Of a stretch of DNA of 64,000 bases, positions 45,328 to 53,115 are shown piece after piece (position 1 is the stretch's first letter; the number at the start of each line of letters is the position of its first letter). The notes under the pieces were generated by a model. The model did not search any database, was not told where the DNA came from, and saw only the letters and a list, made by a program, of their open reading frames with translations. The stretch comes from Lachnospiraceae bacterium (GTDB taxonomy: Bacteria; Bacillota; Clostridia; Lachnospirales; Lachnospiraceae), in contig JAAUZU010000012.1 of assembly GCA_014804445.1 (NCBI GenBank), forward strand, positions 59,453 to 123,452, written 5' to 3'. The position numbers were made by a program, and so were the translations under genes.

Positions 45328-46029
45328 CTACAGGTAACCTTGTTCTTTGAAGCTGATATATTTGTTATCCCCGATTATGATGTGATCTATAAGCGGAATA
45401 TCCAGTTTCATGCCCATTTCATAAATGGATTTGGTCACTGACATGTCTTCTCGGCTGGGAGCCGGGTCCCCGCTCGGATGATTGTGAATCAGAATCATGT
45501 GGACAGCTTCTGCCCGCAGCGCCTCGATAAATACCTCCCGCGGTGATAAAAGAGAGGACCTTACCGTTCCACGGGAAAGCTCTGTCTCCCTGATGAGATG
45601 TCCCTTTGCATCCAGCATCAGAAGATACACACATTCCCTGCTTTTATGCCGCAGCGTCTCCATGTAATATGCCGCCACAGAGCCGGAACGCTCAAAGGTA
45701 AGACTCTCCCCTGCCGTTGCCCTCGCCATACGGGTGCACAACTCGGCAATACACTTGATCTGGATTGCCTTCACCTTTCCGATTCCTTTGATGCGAAGAA
45801 GCTGTTCCAAACTCAGCCTGTGCAGCCCGGGAAGCCCCTGCCTGCCGTTTGCGGCAATGTCTAAAATATGGGCGGCTAACTCTTCCACCCCTTCTTCGCG
45901 GCTTCCGGTTCTTAACAGAACCGCCAAAAGCTCACATTCCGTCAGATTTTCCGCCCCAAACTGCATAAATTTTTCATAGGGGCGCAGGTGTACCTGGTTT
46001 TCCTTTTGTTCCTGTTTTTTTCTGTTCAT
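45328..46029 (-). CDS. radC: RadC family JAB-domain protein
   Basis: Protein once linked to DNA repair; real role unclear. The 233 residues have a helix-hairpin-helix-like N-terminal part (RIKGIGKVKAIQIKC) and a C-terminal JAMM domain with metal ligands in ILIHNHPSGDPAPSREDM and an upstream glutamate (SPREVFIEAL). The ATG at 46029 follows AAAGGAG. Directly upstream of mreB as in most clostridia. Confidence 0.92.
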   Translation of the reverse strand: MNRKKQEQKENQVHLRPYEKFMQFGAENLTECELLAVLLRTGSREEGVEELAAHILDIAANGRQGLPGLHRLSLEQLLRIKGIGKVKAIQIKCIAELCTRMARATAGESLTFERSGSVAAYYMETLRHKSRECVYLLMLDAKGHLIRETELSRGTVRSSLLSPREVFIEALRAEAVHMILIHNHPSGDPAPSREDMSVTKSIYEMGMKLDIPLIDHIIIGDNKYISFKEQGYL

Positions 46030-46097
46030 ACGCACTCCTTTTGCACACAGAGCCTTCTTTTACGTATGAACTCCTCTTTTGGTAAACCTTGTGAATA

Positions 46098-46337
46098 TTA
46101 ACGGATAAAGCGGTATACAACCAGCGAAATAATAACGCCGAGCACACTCGCAATATTGATCTGGATTTTCAGGCCAAAGGTCACCAGAATAAATCCCAAA
46201 TCCAGCGCAACGGGTTCGCTTAAACCGAAAGCCTGTCCATAGTTTAGCCATGTACCTTCAAAGTATGTGCCGATAAAGCGGCCAATCACAAATCCGATGA
46301 GTACCAGTAGTACCAATGTCCAGTTCCACTTTTTCAA
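46098..46337 (-). CDS. DUF4321 family small membrane protein
   Basis: A 79-residue protein with two membrane helices, KKWNWTLVLLVLIGFVIGRFIG at the start, then a short amphipathic section and a second helix. DUF4321 proteins commonly precede radC/mreB in clostridia; function unknown. The usual maf gene of this locus is not present. Confidence 0.82.
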   Translation of the reverse strand: MKKWNWTLVLLVLIGFVIGRFIGTYFEGTWLNYGQAFGLSEPVALDLGFILVTFGLKIQINIASVLGVIISLVVYRFIR

Positions 46338-46429
46338 AACCCTGTCCTCGCTTCTCTCTTTTGTTAAAATACATAATATTCACATATGGAATTAATTTTA
46401 TCACAATTTGCCGCTTCTGTATATAAAAT

Positions 46430-47743
46430 TTATGGAAAAAATTTCGACACAATTCCCTTGTCCACAAGAGACTGTAAGGATTTTAAAATGCCGAATTTGG
46501 CGTGCTGCCACGTCAGTCCGCCCTGAAAATACACTGCATAAGGCGGCTTTATCGGACCGTCTGCGGAAAGCTCGATGGAGGAACCGGAGACGAATGCACC
46601 TGCCGCCATAATCACGTCGGAATCATAGCCGGGCATAGCCCATGGCTCGGGAACCACGTGGCTGTCAATGGGCGCCGCAGCCTGTATGCCCTCACAGAAA
46701 GCAATCACGCCCTCCGGCGAGCCGAACTCCACTGCCTGTATGATATCATGCCGGCTTTCCTGTCCGTCCGGCACCACCCGAAAGCCCAGTCTCTCATAAA
46801 TATTTGCGGCAAATATGGCTCCTTTCAACGCACCTGCCGTTACGGTAGGAGCCAAAAACAGGCCCTGATAAAAGGCGCTCAAAATCCCAAGGGAAGCACC
46901 AACCTCTCTGCCAAGTCCCGGCGAGGTAAGGCGGTACGCCGCATTTTCCACACATTCTTTCTTTCCGGCAATATAGCCGCCGATGGGAGCAAGTCCGCCG
47001 CCGGGATTTTTGATAAGCGAACCGACCACCATATCGGCTCCTACGTCCGACGGCTCTGTTCTTTCCACAAATTCACCGTAACAGTTATCCACCATGCAGA
47101 TAACATCAGGCTTTTGCGCCTTGACAAAAGCAATCAGCTCCCCGATTTTATCGACTGACAGAGTCGGTCTCGTCTGATAACCCTTGGAGCGCTGTATTGT
47201 CACCAGTTTCGTCCGTTCATTGATGGCAGCCTTTATGCCTTCGTAATCAAAGCTGCCGTCAGACAAAAGCTCCACCTGCCTGTAGCTTACACCGTACTCC
47301 TGCAAAGAGCCCTTGGAGGGTCTGATGCCGATAACCTCCTCCAGCGTATCATAGGGCTTGCCGACCGGAGAAAGCAGCTCGTCCCCGGGACGCAGATTAC
47401 TCATAAGCGCCAGCGCAAGGGCATGTGTGCCGCAGGTAATCTGGGGACGAACCAGCGCGTCTTCCGTGTGAAATACGGACGCATAGACACGCTCCAGCGT
47501 ATCCCTTCCCAAATCATTATATCCATAACCGGTCGTTCCTAAAAGGCACGCTTCACTGACCTGATTGTCCTGAAGCGCTTTCAGCACCTTCAGTTGATTG
47601 TATTCAGCGTTTTCATCAATTTTCTGAAACCGCTCGGAAAGGTCTGCAAGAATCTGCTCTCCAAATGCGTATACTTCCTCGGAGATGCCTCTTTCCAGAT
47701 ACATGTTTTTTATACTGTAGTCAGAATTTTTTTCTGTATTCAT
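46430..47743 (-). CDS. Methionine gamma-lyase family PLP protein (aluminium-resistance type)
   Basis: PLP-dependent enzyme of the Cys/Met metabolism fold, often annotated as aluminium-resistance protein (YnbB type); activity not firmly known. The 437 residues show GTTGYGYNDLGRDTLERVYA near the start, VDNCYGEFVE (cofactor Asp), SLIKNPGGGLAPIGGYIAG with the PLP lysine, and TSPGLGREVG. The ATG at 47743 follows AAAAGGAG. In clostridia it is normally close to miaA and hfq; here three accessory genes separate it from miaA. Confidence 0.88.
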   Translation of the reverse strand: MNTEKNSDYSIKNMYLERGISEEVYAFGEQILADLSERFQKIDENAEYNQLKVLKALQDNQVSEACLLGTTGYGYNDLGRDTLERVYASVFHTEDALVRPQITCGTHALALALMSNLRPGDELLSPVGKPYDTLEEVIGIRPSKGSLQEYGVSYRQVELLSDGSFDYEGIKAAINERTKLVTIQRSKGYQTRPTLSVDKIGELIAFVKAQKPDVICMVDNCYGEFVERTEPSDVGADMVVGSLIKNPGGGLAPIGGYIAGKKECVENAAYRLTSPGLGREVGASLGILSAFYQGLFLAPTVTAGALKGAIFAANIYERLGFRVVPDGQESRHDIIQAVEFGSPEGVIAFCEGIQAAAPIDSHVVPEPWAMPGYDSDVIMAAGAFVSGSSIELSADGPIKPPYAVYFQGGLTWQHAKFGILKSLQSLVDKGIVSKFFP

Positions 47744-47850
47744 AAATGCTCCTTTTCTGTAAGTGTATAGGTGATATTTTGGCAATTGAAAAACTCACCT
47801 TTGCTGGTTTCGAATTGTACAGGCAATTATAAAATGCAACACTGAGGACG

Positions 47851-48558
47851 TTACAGAATGAAATGGAATACATTCGGAATATCATCATCACCGAATGTTT
47901 TAACTGCCATCCGATACATTGCCTTTGCGTGAATCCTATCATGCCAGATAAAACGCCTTAGAACTTTACGCAAAGACCATTCTTCGTCATAACTGCCAAG
48001 GTAAACGGTATTTTTCAAAAAATCTGCCCGGCTTTCCAATACTGCAAATCCGCGCTGTCTGCATTCCACAATATTCCCTTCATGGTCTGCCTCAACACCA
48101 ATCTCGCCAAAATAATAATCATTGACATTTTTTGTATGCACATACATTTCAAATGCTGTGCGGGGAATCTGACCATAAAAAGTTGTTCTGACCGGCAGAC
48201 AGCTTTTATTTTTATCCGGTATTGCATCGTACAATGCTTGAAAGTCCCTCGCTGATTTGAGCGCAAGTGCTTTTAATTCTTCATATTCAGAGATACTTAA
48301 CGGTTTCTTTTCTTCTTCAAAAAGAACATCTGAATCTGCGTCAGAAACAGTAAGCTCGGACTCTTTTTCCTGAACGATTACGGATTCAAAAGAATCAGGA
48401 ACCATTTCACCTTTCCATTTGAGGTAGGACATAATCTCGGAAGGCATTTTCTGAATTGCCGCCTCTTTCGTTTCCCCTCTCGTAAAAGCTCCTACAAAGT
48501 TGTCAGAATACAGCATACTATCGTTGTGGTTGTGTTCCCATACACATCTTATTTTCAT
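47851..48558 (-). CDS. Protein with HicB-like N-terminus and DinB-like C-terminus
   Basis: Not recognised as a named family. In 235 residues, the first 50 resemble a HicB-type fold (DNFVGAFTRGETKEAAIQKMP), a linker of about 40 acidic residues follows, and the C-terminal half has the helical His pattern of DinB/YfiT proteins (RFIWHDRIHAKAMYRMA). No HicA-like toxin is encoded next to it. A metal-dependent thiol-transferase-like role is possible by analogy only. AT-richer than the core genes. Confidence 0.55.
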   Translation of the reverse strand: MKIRCVWEHNHNDSMLYSDNFVGAFTRGETKEAAIQKMPSEIMSYLKWKGEMVPDSFESVIVQEKESELTVSDADSDVLFEEEKKPLSISEYEELKALALKSARDFQALYDAIPDKNKSCLPVRTTFYGQIPRTAFEMYVHTKNVNDYYFGEIGVEADHEGNIVECRQRGFAVLESRADFLKNTVYLGSYDEEWSLRKVLRRFIWHDRIHAKAMYRMAVKTFGDDDIPNVFHFIL

Positions 48559-48595
48559 AATATGGCCTCTTTCGTTCCCACAGAGCGTATCTGTT

Positions 48596-49330
48596 TCACA
48601 TCCTTATCATATTATCCTTTTCACAAATCTGCTTTATCTTACCGTCTTTGATAAGGTATGCCGCCCCACATAATGTTGTCGTTTTGTTTTCAACCACAAA
48701 ATAACTCCCGTCCTCCAGCGCATAAAATTCCCTGCCATGGCTATCCGGATATGTAATATCCTCAAATAGGCGTTGTCCATCTAAAATATCATCTTTTAAG
48801 TCCTGATAATGTGGTAAAATCATTAATTTTGTAATGCCTAATCCTGATAAAAATCTCTCATATTCTTTATCAATGCTTTCACCCTCCAGTTCAGGCTGTG
48901 CATATACAACCTCTGCGCTGTTCATGGTTCCGGCTCTGATGCCAATCAAAATTCCGTCAAAATCATGCAGACGCTCTTTTAAATGAATTCTTTTAAAAAA
49001 TTTATTTTGCGTTGGAACATGTCCACCGGCAAGTATCAGGACATCATAATCGGCAATTTCATCCACAAGTTTTTCATTTCTTTTATCACATATACACATT
49101 TGGTCGATTGCTAATCCACTCATAGGAAACGATGCCGTAAAAATACGCAATATGCTGTCATTTGTTTCTATATCATCAGCATCTGCACTTATGATCAAAA
49201 CTTTTGCGTTATCTTTCCAATGCTTTTTCAAACTGTCTAATAAACCATTCTCTGCATTCAACTGTATGGGTATTCTCGTTCCGTTTTGTTTGTAGGAACC
49301 GCCTATATGGCTCGTTAAATATGCTATCAT
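48596..49330 (-). CDS. Peptidase E-like (class I glutamine amidotransferase-like) protein, nucleophile missing
   Basis: S51/PF03575-type fold. The 244 residues show AYLTSHIGGSYK at the start, VLILAGGHVPTQN, and the elbow GILIGIRAGTMNSAEVVYAQ. Active members have serine in the elbow (GxSAG); here the codon at 48935-48937 is AGA, arginine (residue 132), so the protein should be unable to act as a peptidase. A single change from AGC or AGT would explain it. Start at 49330 follows AAGGAGAA. Confidence 0.75.
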   Translation of the reverse strand: MIAYLTSHIGGSYKQNGTRIPIQLNAENGLLDSLKKHWKDNAKVLIISADADDIETNDSILRIFTASFPMSGLAIDQMCICDKRNEKLVDEIADYDVLILAGGHVPTQNKFFKRIHLKERLHDFDGILIGIRAGTMNSAEVVYAQPELEGESIDKEYERFLSGLGITKLMILPHYQDLKDDILDGQRLFEDITYPDSHGREFYALEDGSYFVVENKTTTLCGAAYLIKDGKIKQICEKDNMIRM

Positions 49331-49390
49331 TATGTTCTCCTTTTTGGCTTCCATCACTTCCACCGGCTGCTTTTATCAGATTTGTCAAAA

Positions 49391-49948
49391 TTATTGCATC
49401 GTCCAATATCCGTCATAAGCGTATCCGTTTTTCCCTATCAGCAAATGATCTGACTTCGTAAATCCTGCTTTCTGAATCGCCTTCATTCTTTCTACGGCAT
49501 ACATGGGAACTTTCGTGATGATTCCCCTGCACCCCAGCATTTCAGAAATGTGCGGTGTTATAAGCTCTACAATGTCATACAATACCTCTTCTTTTTCATA
49601 GTCACTTCGTACATCAACTCGTAAAATGCCCATATTATGAAATGCATCTTCGGAAACCCGCAGACACAGCTCAATTGTGCCAATCACATTGGATACTGTT
49701 TTATCAACAATAGAAAGTCTGGCAAACCAGCCGTTTTGATATGATAAATTCCAAAAGCCAAGAGCTTCTCTCATTCTTTCTTTTGTTGCATAGTAAAAAT
49801 TATCTCCGTCACAATTATCACTATTAAAAAAAGGCAGAGCATTCTTGTCGCTGTAAACGCTCAGCAGATCATCACAATCTTCATTTTCAACCAATCTCAA
49901 TAAAAATTTCTCGTTTTCCAGTATGGGACATGTTTCATAAATATTCAT
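49391..49948 (-). CDS. GNAT family N-acetyltransferase
   Basis: Resembles RimJ/RimL-type acetyltransferases: 185 residues with LVENEDCDDLLSVYSDKNALPFFN, a central VIGTIELCLRV strand pair, and a C-terminal VERMKAIQKAGFTKSDHLLI. The acetyl-CoA loop (Q/RxxGxG/A) is weak, with NMGILRVDVRSDYEKEEV in its place. Substrate unknown. One of three AT-rich accessory genes between miaA and the methionine gamma-lyase-like gene. Confidence 0.78.
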   Translation of the reverse strand: MNIYETCPILENEKFLLRLVENEDCDDLLSVYSDKNALPFFNSDNCDGDNFYYATKERMREALGFWNLSYQNGWFARLSIVDKTVSNVIGTIELCLRVSEDAFHNMGILRVDVRSDYEKEEVLYDIVELITPHISEMLGCRGIITKVPMYAVERMKAIQKAGFTKSDHLLIGKNGYAYDGYWTMQ

Positions 49949-49984
49949 ACGATATCTCCGTCCATTTCGCTCTGTTTATGCTGT

Positions 49985-50929
49985 TTAGATTGCCTCTTTT
50001 ATTTTCTGCTGCATAAATGCCAGCATTGCATCGTTGTCATAGCCAAAATCCGGCTTATTGACCCAGATTACGTTTTTTTCCCGTTTAAACCACGTAAGCT
50101 GCCTTTTGGCAAAATGTCTGGTGTCCCGCTTTATCCGGTACACGGCATCTTCCAGACTGCATTCCCCGTCAAGGAAAGAAAAAATTTCTTTGTAGCCAAG
50201 CCCCTGCATGGAAACCATATCTTTTTTGCAGCCCATACTCTGCAGCCGTCTGACCTCCTCCACAAGACCTTCGGCGAGCATACCGTCCACCCGCTTTTCT
50301 ATCTGCTCATAAAGCTTCTGTCTGTCGTCATTCAGCACAAAGTAAGCGGCGGCGTAGGGGCTTTCCTTCTGGCGTTCTACCTCGTTGTGCTCCGAAATAA
50401 ACATACCGGTCTGGCGGTTAAATTCCAGCGCTCTGATAACCCGTTTGATATTGTTCGGGTGAATGGCTTCCGCCGCTTTGGGATCCGCATTTTTCAGCAT
50501 ATCATGCAGATACTGTGCGCCTTCCCGCTCTGCGAGTGCAGCCAGCTTATCCCTGTAGGCATTATCTTCTTCGTTTTCCGTAAAATCAATGTCGTACAGC
50601 ACAGCCTGAATATAAAAGCCCGTACCGCCTGCCAGTATGGGAATCCTGCCGTTTGCATAGATTATGTCCATCGCCTGTCTGCACAGCTTTTGAAACGTTA
50701 CGACGTTGAACGCCTCTGCAGGCTCTAAAACATCTATCAGATGGTGGGGAACGCCGTCCATCTCCTCCTTTTTGATTTTGGCGGAGCCGATGTCCATATG
50801 CTTATAGACCTGCATGGAATCCGCCGAAATAATTTCTCCGCCGATTGCCTTTGCAAGCCGTATGGACAGCCCTGTCTTGCCCACAGCGGTGGGTCCCGTC
50901 AGTACGACCAATGGTTTTTTCTGCTCCAT
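49985..50929 (-). CDS. miaA: tRNA dimethylallyltransferase MiaA
   Basis: Adds a dimethylallyl group to adenosine 37 of tRNAs reading U-starting codons; MiaB (57514-58968) then methylthiolates it. The 314 residues contain the P-loop LTGPTAVGKTGLSI, SADSMQVYKHMDIGSAK, GGTGFYIQAVLYDI and the tRNA-binding TRHFAKRQLTWFKR. Starts on the base after the mutL stop. Confidence 0.95.
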   Translation of the reverse strand: MEQKKPLVVLTGPTAVGKTGLSIRLAKAIGGEIISADSMQVYKHMDIGSAKIKKEEMDGVPHHLIDVLEPAEAFNVVTFQKLCRQAMDIIYANGRIPILAGGTGFYIQAVLYDIDFTENEEDNAYRDKLAALAEREGAQYLHDMLKNADPKAAEAIHPNNIKRVIRALEFNRQTGMFISEHNEVERQKESPYAAAYFVLNDDRQKLYEQIEKRVDGMLAEGLVEEVRRLQSMGCKKDMVSMQGLGYKEIFSFLDGECSLEDAVYRIKRDTRHFAKRQLTWFKREKNVIWVNKPDFGYDNDAMLAFMQQKIKEAI

Positions 50930-52915
50930 CTACACAATCCTCTTAAACTTCTTTTCAATTTCATATTTGCTCATAGAAATAATAGTCGGACGCCCGTGCG
51001 GACAGTTATAGGGATTGTCCAGCGTCAATAGTTCGTCAATTAAAGCCTCCATCTCTGTCGTGCTGAACGCATGATTCCCCTTTACTGCAGCCTTACATGC
51101 CATGGAAGCAAGCTTTTCCTCCACAACCGTCAGATTTTTATACAGAGGGCCGTCAAAAAGTTCGTCCAATACCTCTAAAAAAAGCTCCTTTTCCTGACAG
51201 CCGTAAAGGTCTGTGGGAACGCTTCTGATGGCATATTCACTTCCGCCAAATTCCTCGATTTCAAAGCCCAGTCCTGCAAACACATCCTGATACGCAGAAA
51301 AGGTCTGTTCCTCCCTCGCCGAAAGCGTCACCACAATAGGGGGAACCAGATTTTGGGATACGATCTCTTTCTCCTGAAAACGGTGAATCAGACGCTCATA
51401 TTTTACCTTTTCATGCGCCGCGTGCTGGTCGATAATAAACAGCTTATCCTGAAAGGCAAGCAGCCAATAGGTATCAAAAATCTGTCCTAATATCCGGTAT
51501 TCCCTGCGGTTTTCCTGCGTCAGCAGTTTTTCTTCAAAGAGATTCATCTGGACAGGCTTTGACGGCGCTTCTGAATTTCCCTTTGCAGGCTCACTTGCAA
51601 GAATCCCTTCATTTTCCTGCATTTTCGCGCCAAATGATTGCTCAGACATTTTCTCCCACACGGGATTTTGCATGAAGTCCTGCATTTTGGGCTTATCTGC
51701 CTCATATTTCATCTCTTCCATAACCCGAAACTGCGCCGTCCTATTTACCTCAAAAGGTTCCGGCACCGAAACCTTAGGCTCTGGGACAGAGACTTTGGGT
51801 TCCGGAACAGAAGTTTTTTCTTCTGTTACATTTGGCGATAATGAAACTTTGCCGGCAACGGATTTCGGCACAGCATCATCTGCTTTTTTCGCCGCAGGAT
51901 TATCCAGTACCGCTTCCGGAATCATCTCTCTTTCCTGCAATGCCTCTGCGACTGCTTCCGTGATAAATTCATAAATCCGGCTACCGTCCGTGAAGCGGAC
52001 ATCCATTTTGGTGGGATGCACATTTACATCCACAAGCGCTGTGTCCATCGCAAAATGCAAAACCACAAAAGGAAATTTGTGCTGCATCAGATATTGGCGA
52101 AAGCCATCCTCAATCGCTTTTGCCATCACATTGCTTTTGATATATCTGCCGTTTAAAAAATAGGTTTCAAAGCTGCGGGTTGAACGGTTTAACACAGGCT
52201 TTCCAAGGTATCCTGATACGGCAATCCCCTGACGTTCTGCCTGTATTTCCACCAGATTCGCAGCCGTTTCCCTGCCGTAGATGCGGTAGATAACCTCTTT
52301 CAGGTTTCCATTGCCCGAGGTATTAAACTTAAGCTGGTTATTTACCGTAAGCTTAAACGCTACATCCGGTCTGGAAAGCGCCATATGCTCCATCAAATCT
52401 ATGACATAACCGCCCTCTGTCTGCGGCTGCTTTAAAAACTTCCTGCGGACAGGCGTATTAAAAAACAAATTGCGTATGATAATGGTGGTGCCATCCGGCG
52501 CTCCTACCTCAGAAAACTCCTTTTCTTCTGCGCCTTCGCAAAGATACCTGACGCCGGTAAGCGAATCCTTTGTCTTGGTTATCAGTTCCACCTTTGCAAC
52601 TGCGGCAATGCTGGATAAAGCCTCACCACGAAAACCTAAGCTTTTTACGCTGTGCAAATCCTCGGCCGTCGTGATTTTACTTGTCGCATGACGCAAAAAG
52701 GCATTTCTGACCTCAGAAGCCTCGATACCGCTCCCATTGTCCGTAATGCGGATAAAGGAGATACCTCCCTCCTTGATTTCCACTGTAACGGAAGAAGCTT
52801 TTGCATCGATGGCATTTTCCACCAGCTCCTTGACCACGCTTGCAGGCCGCTCCACTACCTCGCCCGCCGCAATTTTATCGATTGTTCCCGCATCCAGCAC
52901 CTGTATCTTCGCCAT
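50930..52915 (-). CDS. mutL: DNA mismatch repair protein MutL
   Basis: Links mismatch recognition by MutS to repair. The 661 residues have the GHKL ATPase (1-335) with ELVENAIDAKAS, RITDNGSGI, GFRGEALSSI, a low-complexity linker (about 335-470) that includes three copies of a SVPEPKV-like unit, and a C-terminal dimerisation domain with DQHAAHEKVKYERL. The endonuclease motif DQHAxxExxxYE is a match. The ATG at 52915 follows AAGGAG. Confidence 0.95.
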   Translation of the reverse strand: MAKIQVLDAGTIDKIAAGEVVERPASVVKELVENAIDAKASSVTVEIKEGGISFIRITDNGSGIEASEVRNAFLRHATSKITTAEDLHSVKSLGFRGEALSSIAAVAKVELITKTKDSLTGVRYLCEGAEEKEFSEVGAPDGTTIIIRNLFFNTPVRRKFLKQPQTEGGYVIDLMEHMALSRPDVAFKLTVNNQLKFNTSGNGNLKEVIYRIYGRETAANLVEIQAERQGIAVSGYLGKPVLNRSTRSFETYFLNGRYIKSNVMAKAIEDGFRQYLMQHKFPFVVLHFAMDTALVDVNVHPTKMDVRFTDGSRIYEFITEAVAEALQEREMIPEAVLDNPAAKKADDAVPKSVAGKVSLSPNVTEEKTSVPEPKVSVPEPKVSVPEPFEVNRTAQFRVMEEMKYEADKPKMQDFMQNPVWEKMSEQSFGAKMQENEGILASEPAKGNSEAPSKPVQMNLFEEKLLTQENRREYRILGQIFDTYWLLAFQDKLFIIDQHAAHEKVKYERLIHRFQEKEIVSQNLVPPIVVTLSAREEQTFSAYQDVFAGLGFEIEEFGGSEYAIRSVPTDLYGCQEKELFLEVLDELFDGPLYKNLTVVEEKLASMACKAAVKGNHAFSTTEMEALIDELLTLDNPYNCPHGRPTIISMSKYEIEKKFKRIV

Positions 52916-52998
52916 ACTTCTTATCTCCTTACATTGCCACCATGACGTTACACTCTTCATAAAGCTTTCCGTCATGCTGCCAGTAACAACACACCATG

Positions 52999-53107
52999 AG
53001 AATTTCTTTTCGCTTCATTCGCCCCTGCGAAGAATGACCTCCGGTCATTCTTCTGCGTGAAGCTGTAGAATTTCTTAGGCGGCGTTTTTTGACGCCTTAG
53101 AAATTCT
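52999..53107. repeat. Nested palindromes between mutS and mutL
   Basis: Two strong hairpins: 53029-53039 with 53043-53053 (11 perfect pairs, 3-base loop), enclosed by GCTTCA/TGAAGC at 53012-53017 and 53058-53063, and 53067-53081 with 53093-53107 (15 positions, one mismatch). AGAATTTCTT is also directly repeated at 52999 and 53067. It may be an attenuator within the mutS-mutL unit or a mobile palindromic repeat. Confidence 0.7.
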
Positions 53108-53115
53108 CTTCACAC

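Noticed and set aside
47851..48558. HicAB toxin-antitoxin module
   Set aside because: No small HicA-like gene lies next to the HicB-like domain, and the protein is much longer than HicB.
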